A stretch of DNA of 9,600 nt from Nitrospirae bacterium CG1_02_44_142. GTDB lineage: Bacteria > Nitrospirota > Thermodesulfovibrionia > Thermodesulfovibrionales > UBA1546. Of the stretch, positions 1-6,292 are shown in pieces (the first letter of the stretch is position 1; every line of letters starts with the position of its first letter). Where the stretch lies: contig MNVK01000098.1 of NCBI GenBank assembly GCA_001871685.1, forward strand, positions 1-9,600, read 5' to 3'. The position numbers and the translations under genes are program-made. A model generated the notes under the pieces. The model searched no databases and was not told the origin of the DNA. It saw nothing but the letters and a program-made list of their open reading frames with translations.

Positions 1-1638
1 AACATCTTCTCTTCTTGCCTTATGCGGCATGTTTATAGTCTTTGATACCGCATTGTCCGTAAATTCCTGAAAACATGCCTGCATCTCTATGTGGTCCTCA
101 AATGGAATCTCATGGGCAGTCTTAAACAATCTTCTGACGTCATTGGGGATTTCTTTGATACCGCGGAGGCTGCCTCTGTTTATGACCTGCTCTTTTAATG
201 CCTCTGAATAAAAACCTCTCTCCCTCGCAATATCAAAAAAATACCTGTTAATCTCAAAGAGTTCCGCATCCAGAACAAGTTTTTTGTACGCCAGAGCAAA
301 GAGCGGCTCTATCCCGCTTGAACAGTCCGCAATTATGGAGAGAGTCCCCGTAGGGGCAATCGTGGTCGTGGTTGCGTTCCTCACACGGGGCATATCAGGA
401 GCATCATAGACAGAACCCTTGAAATTCGGAAAGACTCCGCGCTCGCGCGCCAGTTCCGCTGACGCATTCTTTGACTCAGCGCTTATAAATTTCATTATTT
501 TTTTGCCAAGTTCAAATGCCTTCTTATGATTGTAAGGCAGCCCCAGAAGTATTAGCATATCAGCCCATCCCATAACGCCGAGGCCTATCTTCCTGTTGCC
601 TTTGTGCATCGCCTCTATAGCAGGCAGAGGATATTTATTGACGTCTATAGAATTATCCAGAAACCTCACAGCAGTTTTTATGTCTTCTGCAAGAGACTTA
701 TAATCTATCTCGGCACTCCACCCCCCTTTAATCCCCCCCTTAGTAAGGGGGGGAGATGGGGGGGTAACATATTTAGCAACGTTCAGCGACCCCAATATGC
801 ATGCCTCATAAGGAAGCAGCGGCTGCTCGCCGCATGGATTCGTGGACTCTATGTCGCCGACGTTTGGAGTCGGATTATCCCTGTTAATCCTGTCAATGAA
901 TATAAGCCCGGGGTCTCCTGTTTCCCATGCGCTCTCAACAATCTCCTTAAAAATATCACGCGCCTTTAGCTTTCCAACAACTCTTTTACTTCTCGGATTT
1001 ACAAGTTCATATTCTCCTTTATTTTTAAGGGCGCCCATAAATGCATCTGTCACTGAAACCGAGATATTGAAGTTTGTCAATTCTCCCTCTGTCCTCTTGA
1101 TGCGGATAAAATCAAGGATATCAGGGTGGTCAATGCGGAGAATCCCCATATTAGCGCCCCGCCTTGCTCCTCCCTGCTTTATGACATCCGTAGCAGTGTT
1201 GTATATCTTCATAAAAGAGACCGGGCCGCTTGCGACGCCTCCTGTTGAATGGACCATATCAGACTTAGGCCTTAAGTGCGTAAATGAAAAACCGGTCCCG
1301 CCGCCGCTTTGAAGTATTAATGCGGCATTTTTCAGGGTATCAAATATAGAGTTCATTGAATCATCCACAGGAAGCACAAAACATGCGGCAAGCTGTCCTA
1401 TATCTTTTCCTGCATTCATAAGCGTCGGAGAATTCGGGAGGAATCTGAGGGACGTCATCAACTCGTAAAATTTATCTTCCCACTCAGCGGTATTGCCGCC
1501 GTGCTGAGTCTCTGCCGCCGCAACAGTCCTGGCAGCCCGCCTGAACATCCCTTCAGGAGTTTCTATAACCTTCCCTCTTTCATCCTTGAGGAGATACCTT
1601 GCCTTAAGCGCCTTGAGGGCATTCTCAGTCAAATTCAT
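1..1638 (-). CDS. nrdJ: Adenosylcobalamin-dependent (class II) ribonucleoside-diphosphate reductase, N-terminal part; C-terminus beyond window
   Basis: Reduces ribonucleotides to deoxyribonucleotides in the cytoplasm using a B12-derived thiyl radical. The minus-strand frame stays open from ATG at 1638 to position 1 (546 codons; the family usually has about 700-850). The protein starts MNLTENALKALKARY and goes straight into the reductase domain, with no N-terminal ATP cone. Visible family marks: LAACFVLPVDDS with Cys86 (redox partner cysteine), the QSGGGTGF loop near residue 110, and the NPCGE finger loop with Asn267, Cys269 (thiyl radical site) and Glu271. A second cysteine, Cys280, lies in YEACILGS, 11 residues after Cys269, the spacing I recall for Thermotoga NrdJ. 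Ile follows Cys280 where most relatives have Asn. Residues about 292-309 (TPPSPPLTKGGIKGGW) come from an inserted repeat (720-765) that keeps the frame. No Shine-Dalgarno is seen before the ATG. Identification is by motif and overall recognition. Confidence 0.95.
   Translation of the reverse strand, partial: MNLTENALKALKARYLLKDERGKVIETPEGMFRRAARTVAAAETQHGGNTAEWEDKFYELMTSLRFLPNSPTLMNAGKDIGQLAACFVLPVDDSMNSIFDTLKNAALILQSGGGTGFSFTHLRPKSDMVHSTGGVASGPVSFMKIYNTATDVIKQGGARRGANMGILRIDHPDILDFIRIKRTEGELTNFNISVSVTDAFMGALKNKGEYELVNPRSKRVVGKLKARDIFKEIVESAWETGDPGLIFIDRINRDNPTPNVGDIESTNPCGEQPLLPYEACILGSLNVAKYVTPPSPPLTKGGIKGGWSAEIDYKSLAEDIKTAVRFLDNSIDVNKYPLPAIEAMHKGNRKIGLGVMGWADMLILLGLPYNHKKAFELGKKIMKFISAESKNASAELARERGVFPNFKGSVYDAPDMPRVRNATTTTIAPTGTLSIIADCSSGIEPLFALAYKKLVLDAELFEINRYFFDIARERGFYSEALKEQVINRGSLRGIKEIPNDVRRLFKTAHEIPFEDHIEMQACFQEFTDNAVSKTINMPHKARREDV
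720..765. repeat. GC-rich palindromic repeat inserted in frame in nrdJ
   Basis: C-tracts and G-tracts form a nested palindrome. The inner perfect palindrome is 733-753: seven C, TTA, central G at 743, TAA, seven G. The outer arms are ACCCCCC (720-726) and seven G plus T (758-765). On the nrdJ strand it is read as PPSPPLTKGGIKGG, between the conserved LGSLNVAKYV segment and SAEIDYKSL, where relatives have a short variable link. There is no stop and no frame change. Peptides of the PPxPPLxKGG type recur as translated dispersed repeats in many environmental bacterial genomes (recollection, not searched), so this is probably a mobile palindromic repeat tolerated in a surface loop. Confidence 0.85.
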
Positions 1639-1786
1639 AACAACATTATATCAGAAAAAGTTTCTGATATATCATTGATAAAAATGTTTAATTGCAAGGA
1701 TACTTTAAGAGATACGCCTCAGATAAAATAACACCCAACAGCGCCCTTATCTTGTAGTATCCCTCACATCTAATGTATATTCTTCT
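1639..1786. other. Divergent intergenic region between nrdJ and the NamZ-family gene
   Basis: These 148 bp must hold the promoters for both divergent transcripts. Besides the palindrome at 1647-1671, TAAAAT at 1724-1729 is a possible plus-strand -10, but no -35 at a normal distance is convincing. No RNA gene or additional ORF is supported. Neither flanking gene shows a Shine-Dalgarno sequence, which is unlike the toxin-antitoxin genes in this window. Confidence 0.4.
1647..1671. promoter_or_regulatory. Perfect inverted repeat overlapping a candidate nrdJ -10 box
   Basis: Arms of 11 bp (TATATCAGAAA at 1647-1657 and TTTCTGATATA at 1661-1671) are separated by AAG. The repeat ends 9 bp upstream of the nrdJ start codon. 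On the minus strand the proximal arm runs into TATAAT (1650 back to 1645), a consensus -10 hexamer, so a protein bound here would cover the promoter. No convincing -35 box was found. The hexamer is so close to the ATG that the message would have almost no leader. It does not closely match the NrdR box as I remember it, so the regulator is unknown. Confidence 0.5.
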
Positions 1787-2956
1787 ATGGTTTTAACAGG
1801 ACTTGACAGACTGGAAAAGGCATGGCCGAAGGAATTAAAAGACTTGTGCGTGGGGCTTCTTGCGCATCCTGCTTCTGTTAACAGAAAACTTGAACATTCA
1901 TTAAATGTATTCCTGAAATCCAAAAAATTCCAACTCAAAGCGCTCTTTGGACCCCAGCACGGGATAAGGGGAGAGACACAGGATAACATGGTTGAATGGG
2001 AGGGATTCTTAGATGCGCAGACAGGGCTTCCTGTTTACAGCCTCTACGGACATAAAAGAAAACCGGAGACTGAAATGCTTAAGGATATAGACGTCCTTGC
2101 TATAGACCTTCAGGACGTCGGCTCAAGATACTATACATTCATCTGGACCATGGAACTCTGCATGCAGGCATGTCTTGAATGCAATAAATCAGTTATTGTC
2201 CTTGACAGGCCAAATCCACTTGGAGGTTTAGCCATAGAAGGCGCTGTTCTTGATATGTCTTATGCGTCCTTTGTCGGGCAGCGTCCTTTGCCGATAAGGC
2301 ACGGGATGACAGCCGGTGAGATAGCAAATTATTTTAAGAACGAATTTTATCCGTCTCTAAATTTACACGTTATCAAAATGCAGGGCTGGAAAAGAAATAT
2401 GTGGTTTGACCAGACAAAACTTCCATGGGTTATGCCCTCTCCGAACATGCCGACACTTGACACCGCAATCGTCTATCCCGGAATGTGTCTCCTTGAAGGG
2501 ACCAATCTGAGTGAAGGACGCGGAACAACAAGGCCTTTTGAGATATTCGGAGCGCCTTTCATAGAGCCTGATATATTAATAAAAAGGCTTAGAGAATTTA
2601 AGCTTTCAGGCGTTGTTTTCAGACCAATGTCTTTTTTCCCCACATTCCAGAAACATGCAGGGAAACTTTGCGGGGGGGCACAGATTCATGTTATTGACAG
2701 AAATAAATTTAAGCCTTTCAAGACCGGCGCTGCCATCCTAAAGGCAGTCCGTAACCTTTATCCTGAACAATTCAGATGGAAAGAGCCGCCATATGAATAC
2801 GAAACAAAAAAGATGCCGATAGACATTCTTGCAGGGACGGATAGATTAAGAAAAGACATTGAGAAAGGTGAGTCCCTTAAAAACATGGAATCATGGTGGT
2901 ATTCAGAAACTAAAACATTAGAGAAAACAAGAAGAAAATATCTGCTCTATAAATAG
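1787..2956 (+). CDS. DUF1343 family protein, probable exo-beta-N-acetylmuramidase (NamZ/YbbC-like)
   Basis: NamZ-family enzymes (GH171) release terminal MurNAc from murein fragments. This 389-aa protein has the family's full length and motif order: GLLAHPASVN (23-32), ALFGPQHGIRGETQDNM (52-68), LPVYSLYG (81-88), DLQDVGSRYYTF (107-118), VLDRPNPLGG (138-147), RHGMTAGE (171-178), PSPNMPTLDTAIVYPG (217-232) and EGTNLSEGRGTTRPFE (237-252). Studied relatives have PEHG where this one has PQHG (Gln57), so activity should not be assumed. The ATG at 1787 is the only start: the frame upstream has no ATG, GTG or TTG before a TAA at 1724, and no Shine-Dalgarno is visible. There is no signal peptide, so the product is predicted cytoplasmic, unlike the secreted Bacillus NamZ. 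It ends 2 nt before the MurU-AmgK fusion gene, which supports a murein salvage role. Confidence 0.88.
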   Translation: MVLTGLDRLEKAWPKELKDLCVGLLAHPASVNRKLEHSLNVFLKSKKFQLKALFGPQHGIRGETQDNMVEWEGFLDAQTGLPVYSLYGHKRKPETEMLKDIDVLAIDLQDVGSRYYTFIWTMELCMQACLECNKSVIVLDRPNPLGGLAIEGAVLDMSYASFVGQRPLPIRHGMTAGEIANYFKNEFYPSLNLHVIKMQGWKRNMWFDQTKLPWVMPSPNMPTLDTAIVYPGMCLLEGTNLSEGRGTTRPFEIFGAPFIEPDILIKRLREFKLSGVVFRPMSFFPTFQKHAGKLCGGAQIHVIDRNKFKPFKTGAAILKAVRNLYPEQFRWKEPPYEYETKKMPIDILAGTDRLRKDIEKGESLKNMESWWYSETKTLEKTRRKYLLYK

Positions 2957-2958
2957 AC

Positions 2959-4830
2959 ATGCCCAAATTTTCCATTAAGATTTTTCTTCCTGCTGCCGGT
3001 CTTGGCGAGAGGCTTAGACCGATTACATATCACATACCAAAACCACTGCTGCCGGTTTTAGGGAAGCCTCTGCTTGAAATCATTTTAGATAAATTTTCTA
3101 AAATATCTTCAGACAAGATTGGAATCAATCTCCACTATATGCCCGAGTTAATGCGCCAATGGATTAAGCAGTCTATATTTGCAAGCCGCATGGAATTATT
3201 TTCAGAAGACCCTATTCTCGGTACCGGCGGAGCATTGAAAAATGCCGAGGCATTTCTTTCAGACAGACATTTTCTTGTCCATAACACAGATATCCTGTCT
3301 GATGTTGACTTTGAGCGTCTTATAGAAACACACCTTTCCTCTGGAAATATTGCCACGCTTGCAACACATGACTACCCTAAATACAATAATGTAGTCATAG
3401 ATGACGCCGGACATGTTATTGACGTTGAAAATCCCGGTACATCAACGCCTAATCCTGACAGGATTGCAAAAAAGATTGCATATACGGGCATTGCCGTATA
3501 TTCTCCTGAGATATTAAAATTTCTGCCTTCCGGCGTCTCCCATGCGACAGTTGCATGGCTTGCTGCTTCAAAAGCAGGCTATAAAGTTCAGGCTCTTGAT
3601 TTCACCGGCTCTTACTGGAGCGATATAGGAACGCCTGCCGCCTACGCCTCTTCAATTATTGATGCGTTAAGTAAGGATGGAGAGACGGTTTATATTCACC
3701 CTTCAGTAGAAAACTGCAATGAGGTTGATATGGATGGACATATTGTAATTGAAAGAGAAGCTATATTAACTAAAGGCTCCTCGCTCAGAAATTGCATAAT
3801 GCTTCCCGGAAGCACAGCTAAAAGCGGAGAACACTACGAAAACTGCATTCTTGGCGCTGATTTCAGAATAGACCTTAAAGAATCAGAAATGATAGGCGCA
3901 TCAGACGAAAGTAAAATACTCATAGGCACAGGCGGCTCTGACAGAAAATATTACAGAATTAAAAAAGACGGAAAAACAGCAGCGCTCATGGAATGCAGAA
4001 AAGATGATATTGATTTTGAGAGGCATATTGAATACACAAAATTTCTTTCAAGATATTCCATCCCCGTACCTGAACTTCTTGAAGCAAAAAAAGATGAAAT
4101 GCAGGCAGTATTTGAAGACCTCGGAGACGTCTCGCTCTACAACTGGCTCAAATGCAGGCGCGAACCTGAACAGATTGAGGCAATGTACAGAAAGGTTTTG
4201 GATATAGCAATTAGTATCCACACAAAGGCTGCTGCAAACATTTCAGAATGTCCAATGCTTAAAAGCAGGGTTTTTGATTATGAACATTTCAGATGGGAAA
4301 CGAGTTATTTCATGGAAAGGTTTGTGGAAGGCATTAGAGGAATAAAAATTAAAAACATAGCAGCCTTAGATGATGAATTCCATAGGCTCGCACAAAAGGC
4401 TGATTCATTTCCGAAAACCATAATCCACAGAGACTTCCAATCTCAAAACATAATGATGCACAAGGGGATACCAAGATTAATTGATTATCAGGGAGCAAGG
4501 ATTGGACCTTCTGCATACGATGTTGCATCAATCCTCTGGGATCCCTACTGCAGGCTTGAAGATGATATGAGAGAAAGGCTTTCGGAATATTATCTTGAAA
4601 GAAGGAAGGATGCCGATTCACCGATTCACCGATTCACCAATTCACCCCTTCTCCTCTGCCGCCTCCAGCGCCACATGCAGGCGCTCGGAGCTTACGGATT
4701 TCTTTCTGCTGTAAAAGGCAAGAAATACTTCCTCAAGTATGTGCCGGAGGGGATACGGCTTTTAAAAGAAGATGCTGCGCTCGTGAAGAATGATTATCCG
4801 GAGCTGCACGGGCTGGCGGCGGGGCTATAG
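2959..4830 (+). CDS. MurU-AmgK-like fusion: MurNAc-1-phosphate uridylyltransferase plus anomeric MurNAc/GlcNAc kinase
   Basis: This 623-aa protein has three parts. Residues 6-235 form a sugar-1-phosphate nucleotidyltransferase: AAGLGERLRPIT (12-23), KPLLPV (28-33), GTGGAL (88-93) and HNTDIL with metal-binding Asp111. Residues about 240-310 look like a short left-handed beta-helix stretch (IVIEREAILTKGSSLRNCIM). Residues about 320-620 form an aminoglycoside-phosphotransferase-fold kinase: Gly-rich GTGGSDR (323-329), catalytic HRDFQSQN (490-497), IDYQ (508-511), and an RLQRHMQALGAYGF tail typical of AmgK-like kinases. In Pseudomonas, separate AmgK and MurU convert MurNAc to UDP-MurNAc; here both steps would sit on one chain. 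The start is 2 nt after the preceding stop with no clear Shine-Dalgarno, suggesting translational coupling. An 8-bp tandem repeat encodes residues 553-563. Other sugar substrates (GlcNAc, or heptose-like sugars) cannot be excluded from sequence alone. Confidence 0.85.
   Translation: MPKFSIKIFLPAAGLGERLRPITYHIPKPLLPVLGKPLLEIILDKFSKISSDKIGINLHYMPELMRQWIKQSIFASRMELFSEDPILGTGGALKNAEAFLSDRHFLVHNTDILSDVDFERLIETHLSSGNIATLATHDYPKYNNVVIDDAGHVIDVENPGTSTPNPDRIAKKIAYTGIAVYSPEILKFLPSGVSHATVAWLAASKAGYKVQALDFTGSYWSDIGTPAAYASSIIDALSKDGETVYIHPSVENCNEVDMDGHIVIEREAILTKGSSLRNCIMLPGSTAKSGEHYENCILGADFRIDLKESEMIGASDESKILIGTGGSDRKYYRIKKDGKTAALMECRKDDIDFERHIEYTKFLSRYSIPVPELLEAKKDEMQAVFEDLGDVSLYNWLKCRREPEQIEAMYRKVLDIAISIHTKAAANISECPMLKSRVFDYEHFRWETSYFMERFVEGIRGIKIKNIAALDDEFHRLAQKADSFPKTIIHRDFQSQNIMMHKGIPRLIDYQGARIGPSAYDVASILWDPYCRLEDDMRERLSEYYLERRKDADSPIHRFTNSPLLLCRLQRHMQALGAYGFLSAVKGKKYFLKYVPEGIRLLKEDAALVKNDYPELHGLAAGL
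4615..4646. repeat. Tandem octamer repeat (GATTCACC x4) inside the AmgK domain
   Basis: Three exact copies of GATTCACC (4615-4622, 4623-4630, 4631-4638) are followed by AATTCACC (4639-4646). They are read in frame as DSPIHRFTNSP between the kinase core (SEYYLERRKDA) and the conserved RLQRHMQALGAYGF tail. Since 8 is not a multiple of 3, gain or loss of one copy would shift the frame and remove the kinase tail. Confidence 0.9.
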
Positions 4831-4866
4831 AAACAGCGTTTATAATCTCAAAATATTCTTCCCTGC

Positions 4867-5292
4867 CTAATTTATAAACGGATTCTTAATAGCCACTCCT
4901 TTAATTGTCTGCTTGTCCGCAAGGTCTTCGGACAGGATTATCTTTGCTCCGCCCTCAATAGCAGATGCAATAATCAGAGAATCCCAGAATGAATATTTAT
5001 ATCTTTCGTGCACCATTATGGCTTCAAATATAGTTTCGGTTGTATTTATTACAACATCCCACTTTGAGAGCCTTTTTATAATATCCGCCGCTTCCGATGA
5101 ATCCAATGGCGTATTAATTCTGCCTGTCACAGTAACAAAAAACTCCTGCATGGTCTGAGTACTTAAAATGCCAAGACCTAAGCGCCAAAGGTCTTTCATA
5201 ATGTTTAATGCAATTTGGCGTTTGTGCCCAGCGTCAATGTCATAGGCATAGACAAGCACATTTGTATCCACAAAGACCTTATCTACGCTCAT
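4867..5292 (-). CDS. vapC: PIN-domain ribonuclease toxin (VapC-like)
   Basis: PIN toxins are Mg-dependent RNases that cut tRNA or rRNA and are held inactive by a cognate antitoxin. The 141-aa product has the four acidic PIN positions: Asp9 in FVDTNVLVYAYD, Glu50 in TQTMQEF, Asp104 in SFWDSLIIASA, and Asp123 in ILSEDL. Length is typical. The ATG at 5292 is preferred over one at 5334 because it has GAGG (5302-5299) 6 nt upstream, overlaps the antitoxin gene by only 14 nt, and places the PIN core at the N-terminus. The overlap implies translational coupling. It converges on the MurU-AmgK gene, with 36 bp between the stops and no clear terminator. Confidence 0.88.
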   Translation of the reverse strand: MSVDKVFVDTNVLVYAYDIDAGHKRQIALNIMKDLWRLGLGILSTQTMQEFFVTVTGRINTPLDSSEAADIIKRLSKWDVVINTTETIFEAIMVHERYKYSFWDSLIIASAIEGGAKIILSEDLADKQTIKGVAIKNPFIN

Positions 5293-5524
5293 GCAGTTCC
5301 TCACGTGAGCATGGCATGACGCCGCCAGTGCCAAAATGGAAACCTTTCTCCATACGCCTTATTTCCACATCCATAGCCTCCCTATACCCTGTATCTTTCC
5401 TAATCTTATCCTCTATTGACTCTCTTAGCAAGGAACTGAGCGACTTTTCTTGTTTAAGCGCAAGCGCCTTAGCTTTCTTTATTATAGTTTTAGGAAGCGA
5501 TAATGTTACATTCTGTCTTTCCAT
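5279..5524 (-). CDS. vapB: Ribbon-helix-helix antitoxin (VapB/CopG-like) of the PIN toxin
   Basis: This small 81-aa protein is predicted to neutralise the downstream PIN toxin and to repress the operon. Its N-terminus, QNVTLSLPKTIIKKAKALA followed by SLSSLLRESI, has the beta-strand/helix/helix pattern of ribbon-helix-helix DNA-binding proteins. The C-terminal half (about 45-81, GYREAMDVEIRRMEKGFHFG) would be the toxin-binding tail. A strong AGGAGG (5535 back to 5530) lies 5 nt before the ATG. It overlaps the toxin gene by 14 nt. The family is assigned from pattern only; the exact antitoxin subfamily is not certain. Confidence 0.82.
   Translation of the reverse strand: MERQNVTLSLPKTIIKKAKALALKQEKSLSSLLRESIEDKIRKDTGYREAMDVEIRRMEKGFHFGTGGVMPCSREELHERR
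5299..5302 (-). promoter_or_regulatory. Shine-Dalgarno of the PIN toxin (decides its start)
   Basis: Read on the minus strand, GAGG lies 6 nt upstream of the ATG at 5292 and inside the antitoxin reading frame. It supports the shorter start over the in-frame ATG at 5334. Confidence 0.6.
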
Positions 5525-5554
5525 AAAAACCTCCTTTCTAATTCATATGCTTAT

Positions 5555-5583
5555 CTGTATCACATATTTACGTGGATTGTCAA
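5555..5583 (-). promoter_or_regulatory. Candidate promoter/operator of the vapBC-like operon
   Basis: On the minus strand a perfect -35 TTGACA (5583 back to 5578) is followed, at 16-18 bp, by a weak -10 (GATACA or TACAGA around 5561-5554). The spacer holds an imperfect palindrome, CACATATTTACGTG on the plus strand (5561-5574; 6-bp arms, one mismatch). This is a plausible site for autorepression by the ribbon-helix-helix antitoxin. The -10 match is weak, so boundaries are approximate. Confidence 0.45.
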
Positions 5584-5619
5584 ATCTAAAAGAGCATTGG
5601 GTCGCCTAATAGAATATTC

Positions 5620-5997
5620 TCATTCCTCATTCTGCAATTTTGCCATATTAAACTCTTTAAGATTCTCCATCAGTTGCTCTTCTGTAAGAACTCCAAGCTG
5701 AACCAAAGCCTCGCCGAAAAATATATATGTGTCTTGCTGTTCCTTTAAGAGTTCCTTTAACTGCTTCTCTGAGAGATACTTCTCCCGCACTGCAATCTCT
5801 CCAAACTTCTCCTGCACATCTTCCTGAATAATGAGTATCTTGTTAGCATCATCCTGAGTGAGCCAGCCTTTTTTCACGGCAAGCTCTCCAATCATCAGGT
5901 TATTATTCTTCTGTATGAACCGCGCCTTTAAAATATCCAGTTCATCAATAATCTTCTTTTCAAGAAGATACTGTCCGAATTTCAGTGTATTACTCAT
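5620..5997 (-). CDS. Small protein of four tandem MshEN-like repeats
   Basis: The 125-aa cytoplasmic protein has no signal peptide or membrane segment. It consists almost entirely of four repeats spaced about 29 residues: FGQYLLEKKIIDELDILKAR (from 7), IGELAVKKGWLTQDDANKIL (from 36), FGEIAVREKYLSEKQLKELL (from 65) and FGEALVQLGVLTEEQLMENL (from 94). The G-E-x-x-V-x-x-x-x-L-T-x-x-Q-L spacing resembles the MshEN domain found at the N-terminus of GspE/PilB/MshE ATPases, which in MshE binds cyclic-di-GMP. Lys-Phe-Gly at two repeats resembles the RLG of that motif. No ATPase domain is attached, so a stand-alone adaptor or sensor role is inference. AGGAG (6009 back to 6005) lies 7 nt before the ATG. 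The gene lies 95 bp upstream of the antitoxin gene on the same strand, with no visible terminator between. Confidence 0.75.
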   Translation of the reverse strand: MSNTLKFGQYLLEKKIIDELDILKARFIQKNNNLMIGELAVKKGWLTQDDANKILIIQEDVQEKFGEIAVREKYLSEKQLKELLKEQQDTYIFFGEALVQLGVLTEEQLMENLKEFNMAKLQNEE

Positions 5998-6050
5998 TCA
6001 TTAACTCCTATCCTCATACTAAATCACTATAACAAAATATTCCCTGCAGC

Positions 6051-6258
6051 TCAAGTTTTCTGAGATAGCAGTAGGCAGGATTGGGTTGAGCGGCATCAGA
6101 GGTTTTTCGTCTTCGTTCTTGGCGAGTGGAGCGTTACAGCCGCAACTGTCTGAGCGCAGCGAGTTTTGCGGATGTAGCGGAATGAGCCTTAGAACGACAG
6201 AAAAATATCTGCAGAAAGCGAAAGCCAACCCTGTCTGCAAGCGAATGGAAACTATTGA
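6051..6258. repeat. About 200-nt imperfect fold-back (MITE-like) element upstream of tilS
   Basis: The two halves are imperfect reverse complements. Paired blocks, outside to inside: TCAAG (6051) with CTATTGA (6252-6258); GCAG...GGGTTG (6075-6089) with CAACCCTGTCTGC (6226-6238); CAGA..TTTTTC (6097-6109) with GAAAAATATCTG (6200-6211); TCGTTCT (6113-6119) with AGAACGA (6191-6197); TACAGCCGCAACT (6135-6147) with AGTTTTGCGGATGTA (6162-6176). The loop is about 6148-6161. The ORFs on both strands here are by-products of the symmetry and show no protein family. It fills most of the 295-bp gap between the MshEN-like gene and tilS. It could be a MITE, a decayed transposon end pair, or a structured RNA; mobility is inferred only. 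Confidence 0.65.
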
Positions 6259-6292
6259 CATCTTCCCTTGCTAATCCTTAGAGTTAAATACA

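Noticed and set aside
733..753. Terminator-like GC hairpin
   Set aside because: It is inside nrdJ coding sequence and is not followed by a T-run on either strand; better explained as an inserted palindromic repeat.
604..1312. Plus-strand ORFs opposite nrdJ
   Set aside because: They are antisense to a clearly conserved reductase frame and show no protein family; part of one is just the translated palindromic repeat.
1747..1989. Minus-strand ORF opposite the NamZ-family gene start
   Set aside because: Shadow of a conserved coding frame, with no motif and no ribosome site.
4831..4866. Bidirectional terminator between the convergent MurU-AmgK and PIN toxin genes
   Set aside because: No stem of useful length was found in the 36-bp gap.
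5293..5334. Longer start for the PIN toxin at 5334
   Set aside because: Would add 14 non-family residues and lacks a good ribosome site; ATG 5292 has GAGG and starts directly at the PIN core.
6019..6274. ORFs on both strands in the gap before tilS
   Set aside because: They encode similar peptides on opposite strands (LRSDSCGC and SERSEFCGC), which is explained by the inverted repeat; no family resemblance.
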